A model generated the notes under the pieces. It did no database searches. It saw only the letters and a list, made by a program, of their open reading frames with translations, and had not been told where the DNA came from. From JANOYY01 sp043720395 (GTDB lineage Bacteria; Actinomycetota; Acidimicrobiia; Acidimicrobiales; JANYDT01), in NCBI GenBank assembly GCA_043720395.1, contig JAYSSR010000086.1:1-64000 (forward strand): a stretch of 64,000 nt of DNA. The letters run 5' to 3'. The position numbers were made by a program, and so were the translations under genes. This document shows, piece after piece, positions 7,246 to 14,605 of the stretch; the stretch's first letter is position 1, and each line of letters starts with the position of its first letter.

Positions 7246-8949
7246 ATGCCTGTCGCCCCGGTGACCCCGAAGAAGATGCCGTTCGAGAAGTACCGCCCGT
7301 ATCCGGCCCTTCCCCTCGTCGGGCGGACCTGGCCGGATCGGCGGATCACGAAGGCCCCACTCTGGTGCTCGGTCGATCTCCGCGACGGCAATCAGGCTCT
7401 CATCGATCCGATGGACCCGTCGCGCAAGCGGCGGATGTTCGACACGTTGGTCAACATGGGCTTCAAGGAGATCGAGGTCGGTTTCCCGTCCGCGTCGCAG
7501 CCCGACTTCGACTTCGTTCGCCAGCTGATCGAGCAGGACCTGATCCCCGACGATGTCACGATCCAGGTGCTCGTCCAATGCCGCGAGGAGCTGATCCAGC
7601 GTACGTTCGAATCGATTGCTGGCGTCCCCCGGGCGATCGTGCACTTCTACAACTCCACCTCGACGCTGCAGCGCCGCGTCGTCTTCGGACTCGACAAGGA
7701 AGGCATTACGGGCATCGCGACTCAGGCGGCGCGGGTATGCGAGCGGTACCGGTCCGGATTCGGTGCAGCGGGCGACACCGTCCGCTACGAGTACTCCCCG
7801 GAGAGCTTCACGGGCACCGAGATCGACTATTCGCTGGAGATCTGCAATGCCGTGATCGCGCAGCTCGACCCGTCGCCCGACCACAAGCTGATCCTTAATC
7901 TGCCGGCGACGGTCGAGATGAGCACACCAAACCTCTATGCCGATCTGATCGAGTACTTCTGCCGCAACATCGATCGGCGCGACTCCGTTCTCGTTTCGCT
8001 GCACCCGCACAACGATCGCGGCACGGGTGTCGCGGCAGCAGAGCTTGGCATCATGGCGGGTGCCGACCGCGTAGAGGGGACGCTGTTCGGCAACGGGGAG
8101 CGGACCGGCAACCTGGACCTGGTCAGCGTCGCTTTGAATCTGTTCGCGCAGGGCGTCGACCCCGGGCTCGACATCTCGAACATCGACGCTTTGCGCCGCG
8201 TGGCCGAATACTGCAATCGCCTACCGGTGCACGAGCGTCATGCGTATGCCGGCGACCTTGTCTATACGTCGTTCTCCGGGTCCCATCAGGACGCGATCAA
8301 GAAGGGTTTCGCCGCGCTGTCGCACCCGACGGCCTATGCAGAGTGGGGCGTCCCCTACCTCCCGATCGACCCCGCTCACGTGGGGCGCAGCTACGAGGCA
8401 GTGATCCGGGTGAACAGCCAGTCGGGGAAGGGCGGCGTCGCCTACATCATGCAGGCGGAGCACGGTTATGAGCTGCCGCGGCGTCTGCAGATCGAGTTCT
8501 CGAAGACGATTCAAGCGATCACCGAGGACACGGGCACGGAGATCTCACCCCACGCGCTTTGGGACACGTTCCAGGAGCGCTATCTCCCCGAGAAGCCAAT
8601 GGTGCAGCTGCTTACGCATGAGACGGTCACGTCCACGACCGAGAGGGGCGACCGTGCAAAGGTAAGCGCGCAGATCTTGGTGGGCGAGGAGCATCGCACG
8701 ATCGTCGGCGAGGGCAACGGTCCGATCGACGCACTCATCCACGCGATCCGCCAGGACCTCGGCGTGGTGATCGACGTGGTCGACTACCACGAGCACTCCA
8801 AATCGGCAGGTGCCGATGCATCGGCGGTCTGCTATGTCGAAACGACGGGTCCGGACGGCGTGCTGTGGGGCGTCGGCGAGGACCCGTCGATCCTCAACGC
8901 CTCGTACAAGGCCGTTTTGTCGGCGGTCAACCGCCACGGTCTCACCTGA
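7246..8949 (+). CDS. leuA: 2-isopropylmalate synthase
   Basis: A 567-residue LeuA of the long form found in actinobacteria. It condenses acetyl-CoA with 2-oxoisovalerate in the first step of leucine synthesis. The barrel opens with SVDLRDGNQ at about residues 44-52 and has the metal-binding SLHPHNDRGTG in the middle. The C-terminal third is the leucine-binding regulatory domain. The ATG has a good ribosome-binding site (AAAGGA about 8 nt upstream). Expression is probably controlled twice: by the Leu attenuator upstream and by feedback on the regulatory domain. Two 49-bp palindromic elements lie directly downstream, before gltX. Confidence 0.96.
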   Translation: MPVAPVTPKKMPFEKYRPYPALPLVGRTWPDRRITKAPLWCSVDLRDGNQALIDPMDPSRKRRMFDTLVNMGFKEIEVGFPSASQPDFDFVRQLIEQDLIPDDVTIQVLVQCREELIQRTFESIAGVPRAIVHFYNSTSTLQRRVVFGLDKEGITGIATQAARVCERYRSGFGAAGDTVRYEYSPESFTGTEIDYSLEICNAVIAQLDPSPDHKLILNLPATVEMSTPNLYADLIEYFCRNIDRRDSVLVSLHPHNDRGTGVAAAELGIMAGADRVEGTLFGNGERTGNLDLVSVALNLFAQGVDPGLDISNIDALRRVAEYCNRLPVHERHAYAGDLVYTSFSGSHQDAIKKGFAALSHPTAYAEWGVPYLPIDPAHVGRSYEAVIRVNSQSGKGGVAYIMQAEHGYELPRRLQIEFSKTIQAITEDTGTEISPHALWDTFQERYLPEKPMVQLLTHETVTSTTERGDRAKVSAQILVGEEHRTIVGEGNGPIDALIHAIRQDLGVVIDVVDYHEHSKSAGADASAVCYVETTGPDGVLWGVGEDPSILNASYKAVLSAVNRHGLT

Positions 8950-8990
8950 CCCGCCTTCCTTCCGGACGTTGAGAGCTGCTCGCGTTTCCG

Positions 8991-9039
8991 GACGTTGGGA
9001 ACATCCGGTACCTGGGAGGTGGCTGATCTTCCCAACGTC
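8991..9039. repeat. 49-bp palindromic intergenic element, copy 1
   Basis: Begins GACGTTGGGAA and ends TTCCCAACGTC, giving an 11-bp perfect stem around a 27-nt centre. It lies 3' of leuA. A degenerate start of another copy (GGACGTTGAGAG) is seen at about 8963. No T tract follows. Confidence 0.75.
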
Positions 9040-9063
9040 TGCGGTGGGCTGCTGGCTTTTCCA

Positions 9064-9112
9064 CACGTTGGGAACATCCGTTACCTGGAGGGTGGCCGAT
9101 CTTCCCAACGTC
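9064..9112. repeat. 49-bp palindromic intergenic element, copy 2
   Basis: Same length and same arms as the copy at 8991, with a few centre substitutions, 24 bp after it. It ends 34 bp before the gltX start. Confidence 0.75.
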
Positions 9113-9146
9113 GGGTCAGGCGGGCGGCCGGTAGCCTCGTCGGACC

Positions 9147-10649
9147 ATGTCGAGCCTTGTGTCCACCGAACCTCCACGCCTGCGGTTCGCTCCGTCGCCG
9201 ACGGGGTACTTCCACGTCGGAGGAGCGCGCACGGCGTTGTTCAACTGGTTCGTCGCCCGGCGGACCGGGGGGACGCTGGTCCTGCGGATCGAGGACACCG
9301 ACGCCGAGCGCAACAGCGACGAGTGGATTGACGGAATCAAGTCGGCGATGCGTTGGGTGGGCGTCGACTGGGACGAGGGGCCGTACTTCCAGAGCCAGCG
9401 GACGCACCTCTACGTCGCCGCGGTCGATCGGCTCCTGGCGTCCGGTCAGGCGTACTTCTGCACGTGCACGGCCGATTCGACCCGTGAGCGGAACTTCGCC
9501 GCGTACGGCAAGGACGGGAACGATCGGGGTTACGACGGGCATTGCCGGTCGCTCGGTATGACCACTGGGGCGGTTCGCTTCCGGACGCCCGACACCGGCG
9601 TGACCACCGTGGTGGACTTGATCCGGGGCCAGCCGACGTTCGAGAACGCGCTCATCGAGGACGTCGTGATCCGGCGTACCAACGGCGGGTTCATGTTCCT
9701 GCTGGCAAACGTCGTCGACGACATCGACATGCGGATCAGCCACGTTGTGCGAGCAGAGGAGCATCTGCCGAACACGCCAAAGGCTGTGCTGTTGTGGCAA
9801 GCACTCTCGGACCTTCCGTTGCCCGTGTTCGCTCATCTTCCGGTGATCGTGAACGAGAAGCGTCAGAAGCTGTCGAAGCGCCGGGACAAGGTCGCGGTCG
9901 AGGACTATCGCACGCTTGGCATCCTCCCCGACGCCATGCGCAACTACCTCGCGACGCTGGGCTGGATGCCGCCGAACGATGTTGAAATCATCCCAGTCGC
10001 CGACATGGTGGAGCTGTTCCGGCTGGAGGATGTGAACAAGGCGTCGGCCTTTTTCGACATCGCGAAGTTGAAGGCGTTCAATGCGGAATACATACGCGCG
10101 CTTAGTATTGATTCGTTCGTCGAGTTGTCGATGCCGTACCTCACGGGTCCGCTGAACCCGATCAATGGGCCGCTTCCGAGCGTCGCACCGGTTGCTGCCG
10201 TTGTCGATGTCGCTCCGGCGGTGCCGTTGGCCGGTTCGTTCCCGCCGTCGGCCTTCGATCTCGGGGTGTTCCGGGCGATTGCGCCGATGGTGCAGGAACG
10301 CGTCAAGGTGCTGTCGGAGGTGCCTTCGGTCGTCGACTTCCTGTTCGTGGATGTGCCGACGGACGCGGCGTCGTGGGAGAAGACGATGGTCGGCGCGGCT
10401 GCGGCGCAGATGCTCGACGGGGTGCTCGGCGGGGCGTCAGACGTTGCGTGGACGGCCGCGTCGCTGAAGGAGCTGGTCGAGTCGGTCGGGGTCGCTTCTG
10501 GGCTCAAGCTGGGCAAGGCGCAGGCACCCGTGCGGGTCGCGTTGACCGGTCGGACCGTGGGGCCGCCGCTGTTCGAGGCGATGGAATTGCTTGGGCGGGA
10601 GCGTTCCGTCGCCCGTCTACGTGCGGCCCGAGCGCTGCTTCCGGCCTAG
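9147..10649 (+). CDS. gltX: Glutamyl-tRNA synthetase
   Basis: A 500-residue class I aminoacyl-tRNA synthetase that attaches glutamate to tRNA-Glu. In organisms using GatCAB it may also charge tRNA-Gln. The ATP-binding HIGH-type motif appears as FHVGG in FAPSPTGYFHVGGARTALF (about residues 14-32). The KMSKS-type loop appears as KLSKRR near residue 241. The length fits bacterial GluRS. The ATG at 9147 has no Shine-Dalgarno; a TAGCCT box lies 9 nt upstream, compatible with leaderless expression. Genes for tRNA-Gln and tRNA-Glu follow about 1 kb downstream, an arrangement also known near gltX in mycobacteria. Confidence 0.95.
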   Translation: MSSLVSTEPPRLRFAPSPTGYFHVGGARTALFNWFVARRTGGTLVLRIEDTDAERNSDEWIDGIKSAMRWVGVDWDEGPYFQSQRTHLYVAAVDRLLASGQAYFCTCTADSTRERNFAAYGKDGNDRGYDGHCRSLGMTTGAVRFRTPDTGVTTVVDLIRGQPTFENALIEDVVIRRTNGGFMFLLANVVDDIDMRISHVVRAEEHLPNTPKAVLLWQALSDLPLPVFAHLPVIVNEKRQKLSKRRDKVAVEDYRTLGILPDAMRNYLATLGWMPPNDVEIIPVADMVELFRLEDVNKASAFFDIAKLKAFNAEYIRALSIDSFVELSMPYLTGPLNPINGPLPSVAPVAAVVDVAPAVPLAGSFPPSAFDLGVFRAIAPMVQERVKVLSEVPSVVDFLFVDVPTDAASWEKTMVGAAAAQMLDGVLGGASDVAWTAASLKELVESVGVASGLKLGKAQAPVRVALTGRTVGPPLFEAMELLGRERSVARLRAARALLPA

Positions 10650-10674
10650 CGATGTCGGGTCGCGTCGCTGCTCA

Positions 10675-10697
10675 ATTGTTGTGCTGGGAGCAACAAT
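10675..10697. other. Hairpin after gltX
   Basis: ATTGTTG and CAACAAT form a 7-bp stem with a 9-nt loop about 25 bp after the gltX stop. There is no T tract, so it is at best a weak terminator. Confidence 0.3.
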
Positions 10698-10776
10698 GTG
10701 ACCGAGTTGCGCCGACGTCGTCGAGTCACGCGGCGCATAGTCTCGCTGACGTTGACATCATGACGGTCCTGCCGGT

Positions 10777-10896
10777 CGGTTCGGTGCCGCGGGACCGCGC
10801 GGATTTTCTCCGTGTGAGAGCGACTTCGTGAAGGACGCGTCGGTTCCGTGCCGCGGGACCGCGCGAATTGTCTCGCTGTGTGAGAGCGACATTGTG
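10777..10896. repeat. Pair of about 55-bp direct repeats upstream of the DUF218 gene
   Basis: Copies at 10777-10830 and 10841-10896 share CGGTTC(C/G)GTGCCGCGGGAC, then CGCGCG, and the block GTGTGAGAGCGAC. A 10-bp spacer separates them. They fill much of the gap between gltX and the DUF218 gene. A shorter, weaker relative of the second half is seen near 10735-10755. Confidence 0.6.
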
Positions 10897-10929
10897 CACG
10901 CAGCCGCCGGGGGTCGGTGACCGGTGGGC

Positions 10930-11565
10930 ATGCTCCTGCGGTTGATCCGGTTCGTCCCGGGCGTGTCGATGCTGAATCCTTGGTGGTGGGTTCGAAGGCT
11001 TGTTCTGTTGCTCGTCGTCGGGTACCTGGCGTTGAGTTTCTTCGCCGTGTGGTCGGCCGCGCAGCCTGACGGGTCAACGTCGAAGGTGGACGCGATCGTG
11101 GTGCTCGGCGCGGCGCAGTACGACGGACGACCGTCGCCGGTGTTGCAGCGTCGACTCGATCACGCGCTCACGCTGTATCGGGCCGGACGGTCACGGCTGA
11201 TCGTGGTGACGGGTGGGCGTCAGGAGGGGGATCGCACTACGGAGGCGAGCGCGAGCGCGAACTACCTGATCCGCCACGGCGTGCCCGATGCGAGGATCGA
11301 GCGGGAGGTGCAGGGTACGAGTACGTACCTGTCGATGCGGGCCGCGTCACGGTTCCTGCACCGCGACGGCCGACGCTCCGTCATCGTGGTCACCGACGGG
11401 TACCACGCCGCGCGCGTCAGTGGGATTGCGCGGGAGGTAGGACTGTCGCCGACGGCGTCTCCGGTGGGAGGTCTCGGTCCGCTCGACCGGGTGATCCAGG
11501 AGACGCTGGCCGTCGGCGTCGGCAACCTTGTGGGGTACCGGCGGCTGTCGGCGTTGGTCGGCTGA
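10930..11565 (+). CDS. DUF218 (YdcF/ElyC-like) membrane-anchored protein
   Basis: About 211 residues. One N-terminal membrane anchor (VRRLVLLLVVGYLALSFFAVW) is followed by a DUF218 domain: DAIVVLGAAQYDGRPSP, then LIVVTGG and the later VIVVTDGYHAARV. This Rossmann-like family includes YdcF, SanA and ElyC of E. coli, linked to envelope integrity and lipid-carrier or vancomycin phenotypes; the reaction is not known. An in-frame GTG at 10924 is an alternative start two codons upstream. A truncated second DUF218 gene lies at about 18.4-18.8 kb. A palindromic element follows the stop. Confidence 0.85.
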   Translation: MLLRLIRFVPGVSMLNPWWWVRRLVLLLVVGYLALSFFAVWSAAQPDGSTSKVDAIVVLGAAQYDGRPSPVLQRRLDHALTLYRAGRSRLIVVTGGRQEGDRTTEASASANYLIRHGVPDARIEREVQGTSTYLSMRAASRFLHRDGRRSVIVVTDGYHAARVSGIAREVGLSPTASPVGGLGPLDRVIQETLAVGVGNLVGYRRLSALVG

Positions 11566-11579
11566 GGGTAGCTGGCCGG

Positions 11580-11628
11580 GACGTTGGGACACTTTGCCTC
11601 GCTCGCCGACGTGATGTGACCCAACGTC
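11580..11628. repeat. 49-bp palindromic intergenic element, divergent copy
   Basis: Begins GACGTTGGGAC and ends GACCCAACGTC. The outer 9-bp arms match the other copies and the total length is again exactly 49 bp, but the centre is different. It lies between the DUF218 gene and the tRNA promoter, where it could end transcription. Confidence 0.65.
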
Positions 11629-11665
11629 GGCTGGGAACTCGTTTCCCGGTGGTGACGTGGCGGGC

Positions 11666-11671
11666 TACAAT
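11666..11671 (+). promoter_or_regulatory. -10 box (TACAAT) of the tRNA pair
   Basis: TACAAT is close to the ideal -10 sequence and ends 12 nt before the first base of tRNA-Gln, leaving a short leader to be processed. No clear -35 is visible. Confidence 0.55.
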
Positions 11672-11683
11672 CTTCGAGCCCTT

Positions 11684-11758
11684 TGGGGATTGGTGTAATC
11701 GGTAACACGCCTGGTTCTGGTCCAGTCATTCCGGGTTCGACTCCTGGATCCCCAGCCA
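11684..11758 (+). tRNA. tRNA-Gln (anticodon CTG)
   Basis: The acceptor arms TGGGGAT (11684-11690) and ATCCCCA (11748-11754) pair perfectly. Discriminator G and an encoded CCA follow. The D arm is GTG...CAC. The anticodon loop TTCTGGT gives CTG, reading CAG. The T arm carries GGTTCGACTCC. The outermost anticodon-stem pair is C-T, a mismatch; the other four pairs are sound. The first acceptor pair T-A is typical of bacterial tRNA-Gln. Confidence 0.95.
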
Positions 11759-11822
11759 CTGGCTGTTCCGGATTTCCGGTTCGGCTGGACATAGGCGGCG
11801 CTTCGGCGCCGTCACATCACAT

Positions 11823-11898
11823 GGCCCCATCGTCTAGGGGCCTAGGACATCACCCTCTCAAGGTGAAGACACGGATTCGAATTCCGTTGGGGCTACCA
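11823..11898 (+). tRNA. tRNA-Glu (anticodon CTC)
   Basis: The acceptor arm GGCCCCA pairs with TGGGGCT (one G-T pair). Discriminator A and an encoded CCA follow. The anticodon stem TCACC/GGTGA encloses loop CTCTCAA, anticodon CTC, reading GAG. The T arm has GATTCGAATTC. It is 64 bp from tRNA-Gln and probably cotranscribed with it. Confidence 0.95.
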
Positions 11899-12118
11899 TG
11901 TGAAACGCACACGTCAGGGCCGGTCTTTAGGGCCGGTCCTCAGTGTTCCCGGGTGCCTTTCGGGGCGGTTCGTACGCTGTATTCGGCTGTATTTCGGCTG
12001 GATTCGAGGCTGTTCGAGCGTCGCTTGGCCTGTGACCTGCGGATACACGAATTGCGCCTTCACTCCAGGTAGGTGATGACGATCATGCCGGCGGCATCAA
12101 CCGGAGCGGAGCCTCGCT
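11899..12118. other. Intergenic stretch after the tRNAs
   Basis: No gene is supported here. Near 11980-12010 a short motif GCTGTATTCG/GCTGTATTTCG recurs two or three times. No strong terminator with a T tract is visible after tRNA-Glu. Confidence 0.4.
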
Positions 12119-12145
12119 GAAACCGTACCGTTTTGGTACGGTTTC
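12119..12145. promoter_or_regulatory. Perfect palindrome, likely AbiEi operator, overlapping a -10 box
   Basis: GAAACCGTACC and GGTACGGTTTC form 11-bp perfect arms around GTTTT. TACGGT (12137-12142) in the right arm lies exactly 7 nt before the GTG of the antitoxin gene, so the palindrome overlaps the presumed promoter. AbiEi antitoxins are known to repress their own operon through inverted repeats at the promoter, so this is a good candidate operator that has outlived its gene. Confidence 0.6.
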
Positions 12146-12149
12146 TGTC

Positions 12150-12697
12150 GTGCCCGGACGGTTCTGGGCCCTTGTCGTTGACGTCGCGGTCGACCATGGC
12201 GGCTACGTCACCCCCGCGCTCGTCGAGCCATCGGGCGTTGCTGCGGTCGAGTTGCGCAAAATGGCGTCGCGCGGCACGCTCGTTCGAGTCGGTCATGGCG
12301 TGTATCGCGTACCGGTACTGCCTCTCGACCGCCACGACGAGTTCCTCTTCGCACGGTTGTGGAGCAACGGTCGCGGGTCGTGTCACACGACTCGGCGCTG
12401 CTCGTCCACGAACTCTGCGACATCAACCCGACCCTCGTTCACCTCACGATCCCACCATCGTGTCGAATCTCGCGACGCGGCGCCGACGCTTACGCAATCC
12501 ATCGGGCTCTACTTGAACCGAAAGAGATCACTGAACTCGACGGCGTCGTGTTGACAACAATCCGACGGACCCTGACCGACGCGGCTCCAACGGTTCCGGC
12601 CTATCTCGTCGTGCAGGCAATCGACACGGCCATGGCACGGGGTGCGATCCGAGAAGCGGACGCGGCGGCCTTGAGATCCGCGATGGTCGGTTCGTGA
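12150..12697 (+). pseudogene. Frameshifted AbiEi-type antitoxin (type IV toxin-antitoxin)
   Basis: The N-terminal part reads as a winged-helix AbiEi domain: VTPALVEPSGVAAVELRKMASRGTLVRVGHGVYRV, then DEFLFARLW. After about position 12358 the homology continues in another frame: VVSHDSALLVHELCDINPTLVHLTIP and onward to the stop at 12697. In intact relatives the strand ending in LW runs straight into this HDSAL segment, so one base has been gained or lost. Without the shift the protein would be about 180 residues. The stop overlaps the start of the toxin gene, as in working AbiE operons. It is either a true pseudogene or a local sequence error; the other broken genes next to it favour decay. Confidence 0.7.
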
Positions 12698-13677
12698 TGG
12701 ATCGGCCTCGCGGCGCAAAGGAGTTCCAGCGCCTCATCCAACGTCACGCCGCGGAGATCGGTCAGTCACCGCAGCGGGTCATGCACCTGATCCGTGTCGG
12801 GGTCGTCTGCGCGTTCCTCGACGGTGTCCGTCACACTGATGGTGCACACGTGTTCGTCGTGAAAGGCGGCACGGCCATGCAGCTTCGCCTCGGCATCCGA
12901 GCGCGAGCGACCACGGATCTCGACGTGATGTTCCGCGGGCTCGTCGAGGAATGGCTCGCCCGTTTCGACGAGGCGACGGTCGATCAGTCCTGGGAAGGGT
13001 TCACCGTCACTCGCAAGGGCCCGCCAGTTCAGATCGCTGTCGAAGGGGTCGGGTACAAGCCGTGGCGAGTACCACTCCAGGTCCGCTTCGACGGTCGTGA
13101 GTTCGGTCCTATCAGTCTCGAAGTTGCAATCGACAACGACAACAATGCGGCCGCGGACCTTGTCCGTGCCGACGGGATTGAACTCGCATCGTTCGGCATC
13201 GGCGCCCCGCAGATGATCCCGTGCCTCGATGTAGCGGCCCAGATCGCCCAGAAACTCCACGCCTGCACCGAGCTGTTGCCGGCGGCAACCTTCGCGTTGG
13301 CCGCCGCGATCGGACGTGGCGCAGAGGCCGATCAGCGGACCGACGCGGCCGTGGAGCGTCTCACGGAAAGGGTTTGTATCGCACGGCTCGGGGCCGACCG
13401 CGGTTTTGTCGTTGCTGTACCAAACCACGACGCGACCGCTGCGCTCGTGATCGAGACACTTTCGACAGCGATGCACGGAGGGCCTCGTCGTGCTGCGGCC
13501 ACGCGGACCGTGCGTGTGGCTGCCCGCAACACCCGCATTTGCAACGTCGACGTCACAGCCGGTGCCACGGTCGAGCTTGGCCTCGCCACGGCGGGTTACG
13601 AGTACGGCTTCGGTGCGGATGAGTGCCCGGGACGCGAACTTGGCCAGTGCTCGCGTCGGGGACCGTCGACGCCTTGA
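12697..13677 (+). pseudogene. AbiEii-type nucleotidyltransferase toxin with foreign C-terminus
   Basis: The first 190 or so residues match the AbiEii toxin family: FVVKGGTAMQLRLGIRARATTDLDV carries the nucleotidyltransferase-like GG and D-x-D residues, and AQKLHACTE follows later. From about position 13275 the family sequence stops. The remaining 130 or so codons read into an Ala/Val/Arg-rich segment I do not recognise, so the ORF looks like a fusion made by a rearrangement that removed the toxin C-terminus. The ATG at 12697 overlaps the antitoxin stop. The product is probably inactive as an AbiEii toxin. Confidence 0.6.
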
Positions 13678-13888
13678 GTTCTGGCGGCTATGGGCTGATC
13701 GTCAACGACGTTGTGTTTGACGGAAACGGTCGACCGAGCAGTCTTCCGATGGGGAGCGGCGGTCCTGAGCGTCGGGCCGCACACCGTCGCACTGACGAAC
13801 GCTCGCCGGTTCGTGACTCGCCAGCCAGTTGGCGGTCTCAGCTTCTCGCCTCGCGATTTGCCACTTCCGCGAAAGTAGTTTGACCCTG
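13678..13888 (+). other. Remnant region between broken genes
   Basis: No intact gene is visible. One plus-strand frame ending at about 13880 reads as beta-rich sequence (for example LSVGPHTVALTNARRFVTRQ). It may continue the unknown segment fused to the AbiEii gene after frame changes. Taken with 13275-13677, this may be the tail of a deleted, unrelated gene. I cannot name it. Confidence 0.3.
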
Positions 13889-14491
13889 GTGAAAACGCCA
13901 CTGCCGCAAACCTCGGAGTCACACGATCGGACGCTGCATGACCGGGCGTTGTCGATCGTGACGGGCATCTTCGATAGCGCGGTCATGCAGAACAACTTCC
14001 GTGCCACCTACGTCGAGGTCCTCGTCGGGCTGCTTCTCGGAGATGATTGGACGCCCATCGGCGGGGCTTGGGGCGCCTATGACTTCGAGCACGTCAGGAG
14101 CGAGATGGGACTTGAAGTGACGGCCTCGGCGGCGAAACAGACCTGGCAACAGAAGTGGCCATCCATTCCGACCTACGACGTCGCTCCCCGTACCGGCACT
14201 ACGCGGATACGGCCGACCTGAACGAGTTCCTGCCCTTCGACGGTGGACCCGCAAGGGCAGCACAGATCTACGTGTTCGCGTGGCATCCGGTGTTCGACAA
14301 CAATTGCGATCAACGCGACGATCGTCAGTGGGAGTTCTATGTGGCTCCGGCATATCGATTGCCGGTTAACCAGCGGACGGGTTCGACTCTCGATGATTGC
14401 TCGACTCGCAGAGCGCTGCTCGTCCGGAACGTTGCAGCTATCGGTAGCGCGCGTCGTGGCGGATATCGATGGCGGCCGACGCTCCTTGTAA
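13889..14491 (+). pseudogene. Twice-frameshifted PD-(D/E)XK-like nuclease gene
   Basis: The frame from GTG 13889 reads ATYVEVLVGLLLGDDWTPIGGAWGAYDFEH, then LEVTASAAKQTW and YDVAPRTG. Near 14200 the match moves to another frame: YADTADLNEF, AAQIYVFAWHP, QWEFYVAPAYRLP. It shifts back near 14375, ending DGGRRSL. Joined, these make one protein of about 200 residues resembling a family of restriction-like nucleases with E, D and E-x-K residues. From memory, intact members read EVKxSA where this one has EVTASA, so the lysine may also be lost. Two frame changes and a changed key residue argue for a decayed gene. Confidence 0.6.
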
Positions 14492-14605
14492 TAGGCCGCG
14501 TGTTGTGCTCAGCGCGGACGCGACGAAACGCGAATGCCGTCTCGCTTGGCCCTAGGCCGACCCGACCGCCTACGGTGCGGTACCCAGCCATGCGAAGGAG
14601 CCACC

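Noticed and set aside
6718..8010. 430-codon minus-strand frame opposite the leuA region
   Set aside because: It crosses the leuA attenuator and the leuA N-terminus; antisense shadow with no domain.
11899..11960. Terminator after tRNA-Glu (two GGGCCGGTC blocks)
   Set aside because: The blocks are direct, not inverted, repeats; only short self-complementary CCGG pairing is possible, and no T tract follows.
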